Below are positions 17,600 to 27,675 of a stretch of DNA of 64,000 bases, piece by piece. The position numbers were made by a program, and so were the translations under genes. How positions within the stretch are numbered: position 1 is the stretch's first letter; each line of letters begins with the position of its first letter. Origin of the DNA: Pseudomonas frederiksbergensis (GTDB taxonomy: Bacteria > Pseudomonadota > Gammaproteobacteria > Pseudomonadales > Pseudomonadaceae); NCBI RefSeq assembly GCF_001874645.1, contig NZ_CP017886.1:1240001-1304000 (forward strand), read 5' to 3'. Below the pieces are notes generated by a model that saw nothing but the letters and a program-made list of their open reading frames with translations, ran no database searches and was not told the origin of the DNA.

Positions 17600-18619
17600 T
17601 TAAATCATTTCCTCGCCGCCCTTCCCGCCGAGAACGATTTCTCCGGCTTCGGCCATACGGCGGGCAATGGTGAGGATTTCCTTCTGCGCGGTTTCGACGT
17701 CGCTGACGCGCACCGGGCCCTTGGCCTCCAGGTCGTCGCGCAGCAATTCGGCCGCACGCTTGGACATGTTCTTGAAGATCTTTTCCTTGACGCCTTCGTC
17801 CGAGCCTTTGAGGGCCAGCACCAGCACATCCGAGGACACTTCGCGCAACAATGCCTGAATTCCGCGATCGTCGACGTCGGACAGGTTGTTGAACACGAAC
17901 ATGAGGTCTTCGATCTGACCGGACAGGTCTTCGTCGACTTCGCGGATCGAGTCCATCAACTGACCTTCGATCGAGCTGTCGAGGAAGTTCATGATGTCGG
18001 CGGCACGTTTGATACCGCCCAGGGTGGTACGCGCAGCGTTGGAGTTGCCGGAGAATTGCTTCTCGAGAATCTGGTTCAGCTCTTTCAGGGCTGCCGGTTG
18101 CACAGTATTCAGCGACGAGACCCGCAAAATGATGTCCAGCCGCACTTTGTGGTCGAAGTTGCCAAGCACTTCGCCGGCCTGATCCGGGTCGAGATACGCC
18201 ACGACGATGGCCTGGATCTGCGGGTGCTCGTAACGGATCACGTCCGCCACCGCACGCGGCTCCATCCACTTCAGGCTGTCCAGGCCGCTGGTGTTGCCAC
18301 CCAGCAGAATACGGTCGATCAGTCCGTTGGCCTTGTCCTCACCGAGCGCCTGGGTGAGCATCTTGCGCACGTAATCATCGGAACCGACGCCGAGGCTGGT
18401 CTGATCACCGACGATGTCGACGAACTCGCTCATCACCTGCTCGACCTGCTCACGGTGCACATTGCCCATTTGCGCCATGGCCACCCCCACACGCTGGACC
18501 TCTTTGGGCCCCATGTGGCGTAGCACTTGCGCGGCATCGGTTGAACCCAGGGACAGCAGCAGAATCGCGGCTTTGTCGACCCGGCTGAGTTTGGCGATAG
18601 CGGCTCGGTTATCACTCAT
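17600..18619 (-). CDS. fliG: FliG, flagellar motor switch protein
   Basis: This 339-residue protein starts MSDNRAAIAKLSRVDKAAIL. The conserved EHPQ motif appears in YEHPQIQAIVVAYLDPDQA, and the charged torque helix lies in the C-terminal domain. FliG joins the MS ring to the stator. Its start overlaps the end of fliF by 8 nt. Confidence 0.98.
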   Translation of the reverse strand: MSDNRAAIAKLSRVDKAAILLLSLGSTDAAQVLRHMGPKEVQRVGVAMAQMGNVHREQVEQVMSEFVDIVGDQTSLGVGSDDYVRKMLTQALGEDKANGLIDRILLGGNTSGLDSLKWMEPRAVADVIRYEHPQIQAIVVAYLDPDQAGEVLGNFDHKVRLDIILRVSSLNTVQPAALKELNQILEKQFSGNSNAARTTLGGIKRAADIMNFLDSSIEGQLMDSIREVDEDLSGQIEDLMFVFNNLSDVDDRGIQALLREVSSDVLVLALKGSDEGVKEKIFKNMSKRAAELLRDDLEAKGPVRVSDVETAQKEILTIARRMAEAGEIVLGGKGGEEMI

Positions 18620-20399
18620 CTGCGTTAATCCACTCTTTCACGACCTGAGCCACACGACCCGGATCTTCGGCCACCAGGCTCTTGATTGCGTTCAACTGTG
18701 CGTCATAGCCTTCGCTCGGGCTAGGCAGCAGAATACTTTGCGGGCCGCCGAGGCTGACGCGGTCGTTGGCCAGTTCGCCGTCCAGACCGCCCATGCCACC
18801 GAGCTCGACATCGCTGCCAAGACCCGCCAGTTGCTTGCCTTTGCCGCCGCCGGTGATGTTATTGAGCACCGGACGTAGCACGCCGAACACCAGCACCAGA
18901 ATGAACAACACGCCGAGAACCTGTTTCACCACATCCCAGAACCAGGGCTGCGAGTAAAACGGAATGTCTGCGATGACTTCGCCGCGCTCGGCCGAGAACG
19001 GCACGTTGATCACGCTGACGCTGTCGCCACGGCTGGCGTCAAAACCGACAGCGTCCTGCACCAGACGCGTGAAGCGCGCCAATTCATCGGCGCTCCACGG
19101 CGCACGAGTGGTTTCACCGTTGGCCGCGTTGACCTTGACCTGATCATCCACAACGACCGCAACCGACAGGCGATTCAAACGACCCTGCTGTTGTTTGGTA
19201 TGACTGATGGAACGGTCGAGCTCGAAGTTCTTGGTGGATTGTTGACGCTTGTCCGCCGGGTACGGTGCCAGCATCGGCTGACCGGTTGCCGGGTCCATGA
19301 TTTGCTGGCCGTTGGCATCAAGCAGTGGCTGACCCGGCTGCACCATGCCAGCGGCAGCACTCGAGCCACCGGTGGTTTGTGGTGCAGAGGCCGGCGATGG
19401 CGGCTGATTGCTCAGAGCACCGGGAACGCCTTGCGGGCCGTTGCTGGCGGTGCGCTGCTCGGAAGTCGATTGCTCGCTGCGCAGTGCTGGCTGATCCGGG
19501 TTGAACTGCTCCGAAGTCGACTCGACCGCACTGAAATCCACGTCGGCGGAGACTTCAGCCTTGTAGCGATCGTTGCCCAGCACCGGTTGCAGAATATTGT
19601 GAACACGCTGGGTGAGCATGCTTTCCATGCGGCGGCTGTAATCGAATTGCTTGCCGGCCATGGTCAGTTCGGAGTTTTCCGCCTGATCGGAGAGCAAGGT
19701 GCCCTTCTGGTCCACGACGGTGATCTGCGACTTGCTCAACTCGGGAACGGCGGTTGCCACCAGATTGATAATGGCCATGACCTGACCAGGTTCCAGCGAT
19801 CGACCGGAATAGAGCTCGACCAGTACCGATGCGCTTGGCTTGCGTTCATCACGCACGAATACCGAGCTTTTCGGAATTGCCAGGTGCACACGTGCACCCT
19901 TGACGTTGTTCAGGCTGGAAATGGTCCGCGCCAGCTCACCCTCAAGGCCGCGACGATAACGGGTCGCCTCCATGAACTGACTGGTCCCCAGACCCTGGTC
20001 CTTGTCGAGAATTTCAAAACCGATGTTGCCGTCGCTGGGAGTGACACCAGCAGCGGCGAGCTTGAGCCGCGCACGCGCCACATCGTCGGCCTTGACCAGC
20101 AAGGCACCGGAGTTGGGCTCAACGGTGTATGGAATGTCGGCAGCAGCCAGGGTTTCCATGACCTGTTTGGCGTCCATACCGGCAAGGCTGCCGTACAGCG
20201 GCCGATAGTCGGGTTGCTGCGACCACAGCACCACGGCAAAACCAATCGCCACGCTCGCAGCCAGGCCAACCAACAGGCCCACCTGACGCAGCATGGTCAT
20301 CTCGGAGAGGTTTTCCAGGAAGGACAGACCAAACAACGGCGGTTTGCCGTCTGCAGGCGTGACCTTGGCCGGAACGTTATCGGCGACTGCTTCTGCCAT
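18612..20399 (-). CDS. fliF: FliF, MS-ring protein
   Basis: This 595-residue protein is anchored by an N-terminal membrane helix (near residues 40-62, GLLVGLAASVAIGFAVVLW) and a C-terminal one (near 480-505, LGVLFILVLVFGVLRPVLN). Ring-building periplasmic domains lie between, including the conserved TRYRRGLEGELARTI. The C-terminal tail binds FliG. It lies 15 nt after fliE. Confidence 0.98.
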   Translation of the reverse strand: MAEAVADNVPAKVTPADGKPPLFGLSFLENLSEMTMLRQVGLLVGLAASVAIGFAVVLWSQQPDYRPLYGSLAGMDAKQVMETLAAADIPYTVEPNSGALLVKADDVARARLKLAAAGVTPSDGNIGFEILDKDQGLGTSQFMEATRYRRGLEGELARTISSLNNVKGARVHLAIPKSSVFVRDERKPSASVLVELYSGRSLEPGQVMAIINLVATAVPELSKSQITVVDQKGTLLSDQAENSELTMAGKQFDYSRRMESMLTQRVHNILQPVLGNDRYKAEVSADVDFSAVESTSEQFNPDQPALRSEQSTSEQRTASNGPQGVPGALSNQPPSPASAPQTTGGSSAAAGMVQPGQPLLDANGQQIMDPATGQPMLAPYPADKRQQSTKNFELDRSISHTKQQQGRLNRLSVAVVVDDQVKVNAANGETTRAPWSADELARFTRLVQDAVGFDASRGDSVSVINVPFSAERGEVIADIPFYSQPWFWDVVKQVLGVLFILVLVFGVLRPVLNNITGGGKGKQLAGLGSDVELGGMGGLDGELANDRVSLGGPQSILLPSPSEGYDAQLNAIKSLVAEDPGRVAQVVKEWINADE

Positions 20400-20414
20400 G
20401 ACTCAATCTCGTCC

Positions 20415-20744
20415 TTAAACCGGCATCTGCATGATGTCTTGGTATGCCTGAACCAGCTTGTTACGCACTTGGGTCAACGCCTGGAAAGACACGCTGGCCT
20501 TCTGCGAGGAAATCATTACGTCTGTCAGGTCGACGCCGCTTTTGCCAATTTCGAAAGCATTGGCCAGTTGGTTCGAAGCCTGCTGGGTGTCGTTGACCTT
20601 GTTGACGGCCTGACCGAGCATGGCGGCAAAGCTGCTACCGCCCATTTCCGGCCCCGCGACTGCCGCTTTCGGCTGAGCCATGGCGTCCATTTGCATGGAC
20701 CGCATGTCCAACATCAACCGATTAAATTCAATACCTTGGCTCAT
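20415..20744 (-). CDS. fliE: FliE, hook-basal body junction protein
   Basis: This 109-residue protein starts [18 protein letters not shown] and ends [17 protein letters not shown], the typical FliE C-terminus. It links the MS ring to the rod. It is the first gene of the fliEFGHIJ operon, with a sigma-54 promoter about 60-80 nt upstream. Confidence 0.97.
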   Translation of the reverse strand: MSQGIEFNRLMLDMRSMQMDAMAQPKAAVAGPEMGGSSFAAMLGQAVNKVNDTQQASNQLANAFEIGKSGVDLTDVMISSQKASVSFQALTQVRNKLVQAYQDIMQMPV

Positions 20745-20804
20745 GGTCTACTCTCTCTGACGACCCGCAATTTTTTGACACTCACTCGGCGGATAGAGTG
20801 GTGT

Positions 20805-20823
20805 TAGCAACAAGGGTGCCAGC
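20805..20823 (-). promoter_or_regulatory. sigma-54 promoter of the fliE operon
   Basis: The minus strand reads CTGGCACCCTTGTTGCT. GG (20820-20819) and GC (20808-20807) have the required 10-nt spacing. The predicted start is near 20795, 50 nt before fliE. Confidence 0.87.
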
Positions 20824-20866
20824 TCCATGGCGACCTTTCATAAAAGTCTTGGCCGGCGCCTTACCT

Positions 20867-20949
20867 GTAGGAGCTGGCGAAGCCTGCGATCTTTTGGCGT
20901 ATTCAAGGACATCGAAGATCAAAAGATCGCAGCCTGTGGCAGCTCCTAC
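20867..20949. repeat. REP pair 3' of fleR, opposite arrangement
   Basis: 29-nt arms at 20867-20895 and 20921-20949 are inverted with a few mismatches. The outer ends are GTAGGAGC and GCTCCTAC and the inner ends carry the T and A tracts, the reverse of the arrangement at 14887-14969. It lies 20 nt past the fleR stop. Confidence 0.85.
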
Positions 20950-20969
20950 GGTATGCGGCGTATAGGAGC

Positions 20970-22370
20970 TCAGGTCGCGAACACATAACCTTCGACATCC
21001 ATTCCCGCATCACGCATTTGCGCCAGTTTGTAGCGCAAGGTCCGCGCGCTGATACCCAGGCGCTCGGCCGCTTCCTTGCGCCGCCCGCGCTCGGAACGCA
21101 ACGTATCGATGATCATCTGAAACTCGCGACGCCGCAGGTCATCGCCCAGCGCGCCCGCCGAATCGCCTTGCGGCGCCTCGACCTCGAGCATTCGTGACGA
21201 CATGGGAACCGGCGCCAATACCGGCAGTGGTGCGCAAGCGACCGGCCCCGCAAGACAAAAGTCCTGCGGCTGAATCAAACCACCCTGCTGCAAAATCAGC
21301 GCCCGCTGAATGGCGTTGTCCAGCTCACGCACGTTGCCCGGCCACGGATAACCGATCAGGCAAGCCTGAGCTTCTGGCGATAGCCTGGCGGCGGCATGCT
21401 TCATTTTATTGACGTGCTTGACCAGCAGACGCTCGGCCAGTGGCAAGATATCGGCAGTGCGCTCACGCAACGGACGCCAGGCCAACGGAAATACCGACAG
21501 GCGATAGTAAAGATCTTCACGAAAGCGCCCTGCCGCCACTTCGCCCGCCAAATCGCGGTTAGTGGTCGCAACCACCCGAATATCCAGCGCAATGGGCTTG
21601 CGCGCGCCCACACGCTCGACTTCACGCTCCTGCAAAACGCGCAGCAGCTTGGCCTGAAGCCCCAAGGGGATTTCGGAAACCTCGTCGAGCAAAATGGTCC
21701 CGCCATCGGCCTGCTCGAACTTGCCGGCCTGAGCCGCAATAGCACCTGTGAACGAGCCTTTCTCATGACCGAACAAGGTTGCCTCGAGCATGTTGTCCGG
21801 GATCGCCGCACAATTGATTGCAATGAACGGCTGACTGGCGCGACGCGAGTGCTGATGAATGTAACGCGCCAGCACCTCTTTGCCGGTACCCGACTCACCC
21901 GAGATCAACACCGTCGAATCACTGCGCGCCACACGGGCTGCCAGCTCAAGCAACTGCGCACTGGCCGGCTCGAACGCTACCGGGCCTTCGCCCTCTGAGG
22001 CACCGAGACAACCCAGGGAATGGCGCGCCACCAGATCCAGCAATGCCTTGGGCTCGAACGGCTTGACCAGATAATCCGCCGCCCCCTGACGCATCGCATC
22101 GACGGCGCGCTCAACCGCGCCATGAGCAGTCATCAGCAACACCGGTAATTGCGGATGACGAATTCGCAACAAGCCCAACAACTGATGACCATCCATGCCC
22201 GGCATGTTGACATCACTGACCACCAGATTGAATGACTCGCTCGCCACGGCCTCCAGCGCATCTTCGGCCGAGCCCACCGCGGTGTAGTCGTGACCGGCCA
22301 GCAGCAACGTATCCGCCAACGCTTCGCGCAGTGCGCGGTCATCCTCGACCAGTAAAACCTTGATTGCCAT
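20970..22370 (-). CDS. fleR: FleR, sigma-54-dependent response regulator
   Basis: FleR activates class III flagellar genes after phosphorylation by FleS. This 466-residue protein has a receiver domain with Asp53 (LVVSDVNMPGMDG), an AAA+ domain with Walker A GESGTGKE at 158-165 and GAFTGA further on, and a C-terminal Fis-type HTH (AAERLGISARTLRYKLAQM). The start MAIKVLLVEDD is set by the TGATG overlap with the fleS stop. Upstream in-frame codons are not used. Confidence 0.96.
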   Translation of the reverse strand: MAIKVLLVEDDRALREALADTLLLAGHDYTAVGSAEDALEAVASESFNLVVSDVNMPGMDGHQLLGLLRIRHPQLPVLLMTAHGAVERAVDAMRQGAADYLVKPFEPKALLDLVARHSLGCLGASEGEGPVAFEPASAQLLELAARVARSDSTVLISGESGTGKEVLARYIHQHSRRASQPFIAINCAAIPDNMLEATLFGHEKGSFTGAIAAQAGKFEQADGGTILLDEVSEIPLGLQAKLLRVLQEREVERVGARKPIALDIRVVATTNRDLAGEVAAGRFREDLYYRLSVFPLAWRPLRERTADILPLAERLLVKHVNKMKHAAARLSPEAQACLIGYPWPGNVRELDNAIQRALILQQGGLIQPQDFCLAGPVACAPLPVLAPVPMSSRMLEVEAPQGDSAGALGDDLRRREFQMIIDTLRSERGRRKEAAERLGISARTLRYKLAQMRDAGMDVEGYVFAT

Positions 22371-23587
22371 CAGCCTCGTTCCACTCCTTGAGCGCTGGAA
22401 AACAACGGCAAGACCACCACCGCACACGTGCCGCGGCCCGGCCGCGAGCGCAACTGCAATTCTCCCTGATGAGCACGGGCCACCGCCTTGACCACGGTCA
22501 GGCCAAGGCCGGTGCCGGTGGTTTTGGTAGTGAAAAACGGCTCACCCAGGCGCGCCAGCACCGCCGCGTCGATACCACCACCGCTATCGCTGACACACAG
22601 TCGAAGAGTGTTTTCACGGGTGTACAGATGAACTTTCAGACGGACTTCGCCGGCACTGGCCTGAATCGCATTTTCAATCAGGTTCAGCAGTGCGCCGACC
22701 AGCGTGTCACGATTACACAGCAACTCCCCGGCGTGACTGTCGCACTGCCAACGCACCGGATAATCCTGAACATGAGTCAATGCCGCCGCTTGCAGCGATT
22801 GCAGGAGCGCCCTGGGCGTCACACGATCAGTCAACGGCAGCTCGCCGCGAGCGAACACCAGCATGTCGCGCACCTGATGTTCGAGCTCATGCAGGCGCTC
22901 TTTCAAACGCCCGGCAAACCGCTGCTGGGTGGCGACCGGCAGCTCTTGCTCAGTCAAATGACTGGCGTACAGCAATGCTGCGGACAGTGGCGTACGAATC
23001 TGATGCGCCAGAGAAGCGACCATCCGCCCGAGGGACGACAAGCGTTCATGGCGAGCCAGTTGATCCTGCAAGTGTCGGGTTTCGGTCAGGTCGTTGAGCA
23101 GCACCAACTGACCCGGCTCGGCATCCAGCGAGCGCGTGGCAATCGACAGGCGTCGACCATCCTTCAGGGAAATTTCATGACCGTCGTCTTCGCGTGGAGC
23201 AAAGCAGCGTGCAATGACCTGACGCCACAACTCGCCCTCAAGCGGCAGACCCAGCAGCTCGCTCGCTGCCGGATTGGCTTCGCGCACCATACCCTGAGCA
23301 TCAATGACGATGACGCCACCAGGCAACAAGTCGAGAAGGTTTTGCAGCCGGTTGGCCAGGCGCTCTTTTTCGGCCAGTTCTTGCATGCGCTGAGCACTGA
23401 CCACCGCCAGTTCGCCCTTGAGCTCGGTGACCCGAGCTTCAAGCATGCTGTAGGAATCGGTCAGTTGGCTCGACATCTGACTGAACAGCGCGAACGTCTG
23501 CTCAAGGCCAAGCCGACTTGCCTGTTCTACAGAGGACGATTGCCCCGAGGTTTCGGAGACAGGAGACATTTGGGCGGCGTGGGGCAT
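22370..23587 (-). CDS. fleS: FleS, PAS-containing sensor histidine kinase
   Basis: This 405-residue cytoplasmic kinase has no membrane segment. A coiled-coil lead-in and PAS domain (about 85-170) precede the HisKA domain with His195 in SLAHQIRTPLSAALL. The HATPase domain has an N box (NLIENAIQAS), SDSGGGID and GTGLGLTVVKAV. It is co-transcribed with fleR (one-base TGATG overlap) from its own sigma-54 promoter. Confidence 0.96.
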   Translation of the reverse strand: MPHAAQMSPVSETSGQSSSVEQASRLGLEQTFALFSQMSSQLTDSYSMLEARVTELKGELAVVSAQRMQELAEKERLANRLQNLLDLLPGGVIVIDAQGMVREANPAASELLGLPLEGELWRQVIARCFAPREDDGHEISLKDGRRLSIATRSLDAEPGQLVLLNDLTETRHLQDQLARHERLSSLGRMVASLAHQIRTPLSAALLYASHLTEQELPVATQQRFAGRLKERLHELEHQVRDMLVFARGELPLTDRVTPRALLQSLQAAALTHVQDYPVRWQCDSHAGELLCNRDTLVGALLNLIENAIQASAGEVRLKVHLYTRENTLRLCVSDSGGGIDAAVLARLGEPFFTTKTTGTGLGLTVVKAVARAHQGELQLRSRPGRGTCAVVVLPLFSSAQGVERG

Positions 23588-23640
23588 CGTGCTCTCTCGC
23601 TTGGCTGACCGTCAGTTAAACGGAACGTTGCGAGGAACGT

Positions 23641-23658
23641 AGCAATACCCGTGCCTAA
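23641..23658 (-). promoter_or_regulatory. sigma-54 promoter of fleS-fleR
   Basis: The minus strand reads TAGGCACG-GGTA-TTGCT. GG (23655-23654) and GC (23643-23642) are 10 nt apart and the GGCACG core is perfect. The start would fall near 23630, 43 nt before fleS. FleQ-RpoN activation is the known arrangement in P. aeruginosa. Confidence 0.87.
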
Positions 23659-23686
23659 AAAAAACCACCCATTATTCAGTGAGTTG

Positions 23687-23713
23687 AAAAACAGGCGTCA
23701 ATCGTCCGCCTGT
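23687..23713 (-). terminator. intrinsic terminator overlapping the fleQ stop
   Basis: On the minus strand ACAGGCG (23713-23707) pairs with CGCCTGT (23697-23691) around a 9-nt loop and is followed by a T tract (23691-23687). The fleQ TGA stop lies inside the loop. Confidence 0.65.
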
Positions 23714-25173
23714 TCATCACCCTCGCGACGGCTCATGCCGTACTTGCGCATCTTCTCCACCAGGGTGGTGCGTCGAATACGCAGACGCTCGGCAGCACGC
23801 GCCACGATGCCATTGGCATCGTCCAGCGCCTGCTGAATCAGGCCCTGCTCCAGACCACCGAGGTAGTCTTTGAGGTCCAGACCTTCTGGCGGCAGCATGG
23901 CGTTAGCGGTGAAGTCCGGGGTATGCCCATTGATGGCTACCCGCTCCTCAAGATCGCTGCGCAAGCTATCAACCAATTGCTCGTCTTCGTCATCGACATA
24001 ACGGAATTTCTTCGGTAACTCGACCACACCGATCACGCCGTACGGGTGCATGATCGCCATGCGCTCGACCAGGTTGGCCAACTCACGGACGTTGCCCGGC
24101 CAGCCATGACGGCACAGCGACATGATCGCTGCCGAGTTGAAGCGAATGGAACCGCGCTTCTCGTGCTCCATCCGCGAGATCAACTCGTTCATCAACAACG
24201 GAATATCTTCGACACGCTCACGCAGCGGCGCCATTTCGATCGGGAAGACATTGAGGCGGTAGTACAGATCCTCACGGAAGCTGCCGACCTCGATCATGCT
24301 TTCGAGATTCTTGTGGGTCGCAGCGATGATCCGCACGTCGACGCTCTGGGTCTTGTTGCTCCCCACGCGCTCAAAGGTGCGCTCCTGCAATACCCGCAGC
24401 AGCTTGACCTGCATCGGCAATGGCATATCGCCGATCTCGTCGAGAAACAGCGTACCGCCGTTGGCCAGCTCAAAACGCCCGGCGCGACTGGTGATGGCCC
24501 CGGTAAAGGCGCCCTTCTCATGGCCGAACAATTCGCTTTCCAGCAGCTCGGCCGGGATCGCACCGCAGTTGACCGGAACGAACGGCGCGTCGCGACGCTT
24601 GGAGTGATAGTGCAGGTTGCGCGCGACCACTTCCTTGCCCGTACCGGACTCACCGAGGATCAGCACGCTGGCATCGGTGTCGGCCACTTGCTGCATCATC
24701 TGGCGGACGTGTTGAATCGCCCGGCTGGTGCCGACAAGACTACGGAAAAGATTGGGCTCACGGTGACGACCGCGCTCGCGGGCCTGGTCGTACATCTCGC
24801 GATAAACCTGGGCGCGGTGCAGGGAGTCGAGCAACTTGCTGTAGCTGGGCGGCATTTCCAGCGTGGAAAGCACCCGGCGACGCTGGTCTTCCGGCAGGTC
24901 AACGGAAGAATTATCGCCCATTAACAAAACCGGAAGGAACTCATCCCAGGTAGCGAGTGTCTTTAACAGACCCGGAAGAGCGCCAGGAACATTTACCGTC
25001 CCGATCAGGACGCAGATCACTTCACGACTTGATGACAAAGAGCCGACAGCCTGCTGCCAGTCATGGCTACCACAGGGTAAATTTTCTTCGCCAAGAAAAT
25101 TTAAAATCACCGCCAGGTCGCGGCGGCGAACGCTATCGTCATCAATCAGCAGAATTTTGGTTTCACGCCACAT
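23698..25173 (-). CDS. fleQ: FleQ, master flagellar regulator and c-di-GMP-responsive enhancer-binding protein
   Basis: FleQ activates sigma-54-dependent flagellar promoters and inversely regulates exopolysaccharide genes in response to c-di-GMP. The 491-residue protein begins [20 protein letters not shown]. The receiver-like domain has no aspartate at the usual phosphoacceptor site, as expected for FleQ. The AAA+ domain carries Walker A GESGTGKE (174-181) and GAFTGA (221-226). The C-terminal Fis-type HTH includes [20 protein letters not shown]. Upstream, a TTGACT-17-AAGATT pair (25291-25263) is only a weak sigma-70 candidate. Confidence 0.98.
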   Translation of the reverse strand: MWRETKILLIDDDSVRRRDLAVILNFLGEENLPCGSHDWQQAVGSLSSSREVICVLIGTVNVPGALPGLLKTLATWDEFLPVLLMGDNSSVDLPEDQRRRVLSTLEMPPSYSKLLDSLHRAQVYREMYDQARERGRHREPNLFRSLVGTSRAIQHVRQMMQQVADTDASVLILGESGTGKEVVARNLHYHSKRRDAPFVPVNCGAIPAELLESELFGHEKGAFTGAITSRAGRFELANGGTLFLDEIGDMPLPMQVKLLRVLQERTFERVGSNKTQSVDVRIIAATHKNLESMIEVGSFREDLYYRLNVFPIEMAPLRERVEDIPLLMNELISRMEHEKRGSIRFNSAAIMSLCRHGWPGNVRELANLVERMAIMHPYGVIGVVELPKKFRYVDDEDEQLVDSLRSDLEERVAINGHTPDFTANAMLPPEGLDLKDYLGGLEQGLIQQALDDANGIVARAAERLRIRRTTLVEKMRKYGMSRREGDEQADD

Positions 25174-25343
25174 GCAATAGCAACTTCCGTAGTCAACTCA
25201 ATGCCCGAAATGAGTGGGCAAGCTAGACGCTTGCAGGCACGTTAAGCCTGATAGACGCCTGAAATCTTCAAACAGCCACTAGTTAAGTCAAAAAACCGTG
25301 CACAGTCAAATTTATGGCGCACTACGGTCGGATTAACTGAGGA

Positions 25344-25640
25344 TTAACCGAACAGATGGTAAACCTTTGCCGCGTTCTGTGCTTGATGGATCTGCGACAT
25401 CTCATCGAATATTGCCTGACGCTCCCCCGTTGCCGCCTCTAACAACTGCCGATATACCCCAAGCAACCCCTCGAGGTTATCGCGCAACGCCGCCTCATCC
25501 AGCAAAGCCTCACTCAAAACGTCTTCCATGCAGGAACGGCAATCCAGGTCCAATTGACCGATAGCTTCCCAGTTACGCTCGGCCAGTGCATTGACCAGAG
25601 CTTCACGGGTTTGTTCGATGCGCTGCAGTACAAGACTCAT
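25344..25640 (-). CDS. fliT: FliT-type flagellar chaperone (FleP position)
   Basis: This small helical protein of 98 residues starts MSLVLQRIEQTREALVN, preceded by an AGGAG Shine-Dalgarno element 6 nt away. FliT is the FliD chaperone. In P. aeruginosa the gene in this place, after fliS, is called fleP. It follows fliS after 10 nt. No motif beyond the helical pattern can be verified, so the call rests on size and position. Confidence 0.75.
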   Translation of the reverse strand: MSLVLQRIEQTREALVNALAERNWEAIGQLDLDCRSCMEDVLSEALLDEAALRDNLEGLLGVYRQLLEAATGERQAIFDEMSQIHQAQNAAKVYHLFG

Positions 25641-25650
25641 GGTGATCTCC

Positions 25651-26046
25651 TTAAAACTGCGGACCTGGCGCTGCGATGGCATCCCAGCCTTCTTTGACTG
25701 TACCCAGCAAATCGGCGACTTCGTCGAGGATCTTCGGATCGCTCTTGATATTAGCCTCCGCCAGACGCTTCATCATGTAGACGTAGAGATTATCCAACTC
25801 CCCCACTTCATCCGCCTTGTTCTCAAGGTCCAGGCCTTCACGCAAGCCGCCAATGATGTCGATGGCCTTGCTGATCAATACGCCTTTACCCGGAATATCC
25901 TTGCGCTCCATGGCGCCTTTGGCCTGGGCAATACGATCCAACCCACCTTCCATCAGCATCTGCACCAAGCGGTGCGGACTGGCTTCGGAGGTTTGGGCCT
26001 GCGCTCCAATTTTCTGATATTGCCGAAGGGCTAACATCGGATTCAT
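25651..26046 (-). CDS. fliS: FliS, flagellin export chaperone
   Basis: This 131-residue helical protein starts MNPMLALRQYQKIGAQAQ and has the conserved ASPHRLVQMLMEGGLDRIAQA. FliS holds flagellin unfolded before export. It is followed by fliT and preceded by a terminator after fliD. Confidence 0.97.
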   Translation of the reverse strand: MNPMLALRQYQKIGAQAQTSEASPHRLVQMLMEGGLDRIAQAKGAMERKDIPGKGVLISKAIDIIGGLREGLDLENKADEVGELDNLYVYMMKRLAEANIKSDPKILDEVADLLGTVKEGWDAIAAPGPQF

Positions 26047-26124
26047 GCTCTACCTCATCACAATTCAAGGGCTCGTATAACCAATGTATCGTCTACGAGT
26101 CAAAAAACTTTAAATTCAAATGGC

Positions 26125-26160
26125 AAAAACCCGGCGCGTTAAAAACGCAGCCGGGTTTTT
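26125..26160. terminator. bidirectional intrinsic terminator after fliD
   Basis: AAAAACCCGGC at 26125-26135 and its inverted copy at 26150-26160 form a hairpin, with a further GCGTT/AACGC pair inside. A T run follows on either strand. It lies between the fliD stop (26177) and the fliS start (26046), suggesting that fliST has a separate promoter or depends on read-through. Confidence 0.85.
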
Positions 26161-26176
26161 GGCGCTAGCTCAAAGG

Positions 26177-27592
26177 CTAGCCGCCGGACTTCTGCGCGTT
26201 CAAGGAGGTGAAGAACGAGCTGATACTGGTCGACGTCGCCTTCATCTGCCCGACCAACAGGTCCATGGCGTTGTACTTGGCCGTCAGCGTTGCAGTCATA
26301 GTGGTAACACGCAAGTCCAACGCTACCTGCTGATTGCTCAGATCGTTTTTCTGCTTGTTCAGGCTGGTGGTGCGCTGATCAAGAATGCCGCCAGTCTGCA
26401 AGTAAGGCTTGATCGCCGTACCCATCCGGGCCAGCAGGCCATTGGTGCTGTTGGTGCCGGTGAACAGCGTCTGAACCTGACTACCCAACCCCTGGGTAGT
26501 CATCGCAGCGCTGAACTTGGTAGAGTCAAAGTTCAGCGTACCGAGTTTCTGATCGGTCGTGATGCCCAACTGCGATAACACCGCCAATTGCCCCCCCGGC
26601 CCAGGAGTCACCAACTGATTGCGAATATTGGCAATCAGCGTGCGAGGCACCGAGTCACCGGTCAGCGCAGCAGAGACGGTCAGCTTGCCATTGGCATCGG
26701 CCGAGGCCTGGGTCAGCGAGGTCACCGTCTTGACCAGCGTGTTATAGGCGTCGACAAACGACTGTACCGCCGTCTGCAAACCGGTGGTGTTGGTCGCCAC
26801 GCTCACCGTCGAGGTGCCCGGCGCAACCAGCGTCATGCTCAAGCCGCCCACCGCCTGATTGACGGTGTTGGTTTTGCTGGTCACTGTCAGACCATCAATC
26901 GTCAGGCTCGCATCAGCGGCCAGCGCGCCGATAGTACCGGCACTGGTCGGAGCAGGTGTAGCGCCCATCACCTGGGTGCCGTCGATTTCCAGGCCGGCAA
27001 TACCACTGACAGTAAGGTCCGAGCCCTTGCCCGTCGTGGTCGACCCGAGCACCAGTCGTGAACCACTGCTGTCAGTGACGATGTTGGCCGTGACGCCCTG
27101 GTTTTTCAGGGTAGTGTTGATCGCATCGCGAGTGGACTGCAACGTCGCACCGGATGGGATAGTGACGTTGTAGTCAGTGCCATTTTGACTGATTTTCAAA
27201 GTACCAGTCGGAATGGCACTGGTAGCACCGCCTGCAAATGAAGCACTGGCAACTTTGGAACCGCTAGCCAGGTTGTTGACTTTAACGTTGTAAGTACCGT
27301 TTACGGCGGTGTTATCAGAGGTCACGGTCAAGGTCGCCGGAGTCGACGAAGTTGCCGCAAAACCCGCAAACGCAGGGCTTGTCGAGCTATTGAGCTTGTC
27401 CATGGCGGCCTGATAAGCGGCCAAAGCACTTTTGAGCGAGCCCACACCGGAAATCTTCGAGGTGTTGAGCGTGGTCTGCGAGGTGATCTGACCCTGCTTG
27501 GCAGCTTTGTCGCTGTTGACCAACGCTGTAACGATCGAACCGATATCCAGGCCGGAACCCAGACCTGTGCCCGGTAAAATTGGACTTGCCAT
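26177..27592 (-). CDS. fliD: FliD, filament cap protein
   Basis: FliD caps the filament and catalyses flagellin folding at its tip. This 471-residue protein starts MASPILPGTGLGSGLDIGSI, characteristic of the family. Ser/Thr/Ala-rich variable domains follow, and the C-terminus has the usual coiled region (LNKQKNDLSNQQVALDLRV). It is 83 nt downstream of flaG. Confidence 0.97.
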   Translation of the reverse strand: MASPILPGTGLGSGLDIGSIVTALVNSDKAAKQGQITSQTTLNTSKISGVGSLKSALAAYQAAMDKLNSSTSPAFAGFAATSSTPATLTVTSDNTAVNGTYNVKVNNLASGSKVASASFAGGATSAIPTGTLKISQNGTDYNVTIPSGATLQSTRDAINTTLKNQGVTANIVTDSSGSRLVLGSTTTGKGSDLTVSGIAGLEIDGTQVMGATPAPTSAGTIGALAADASLTIDGLTVTSKTNTVNQAVGGLSMTLVAPGTSTVSVATNTTGLQTAVQSFVDAYNTLVKTVTSLTQASADANGKLTVSAALTGDSVPRTLIANIRNQLVTPGPGGQLAVLSQLGITTDQKLGTLNFDSTKFSAAMTTQGLGSQVQTLFTGTNSTNGLLARMGTAIKPYLQTGGILDQRTTSLNKQKNDLSNQQVALDLRVTTMTATLTAKYNAMDLLVGQMKATSTSISSFFTSLNAQKSGG

Positions 27593-27675
27593 GTACTTCT
27601 CCCTTTCTGTTTGTCGCCGGTCTTTTGACCACTCACGCCGTCAAACGAACGTGCAAACACTATTCATGCCAGTTG

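Noticed and set aside
19191..20807. Plus-strand open frame of 538 codons
   Set aside because: It is antisense to fliF and fliE, and its end overlaps the sigma-54 promoter of fliE.
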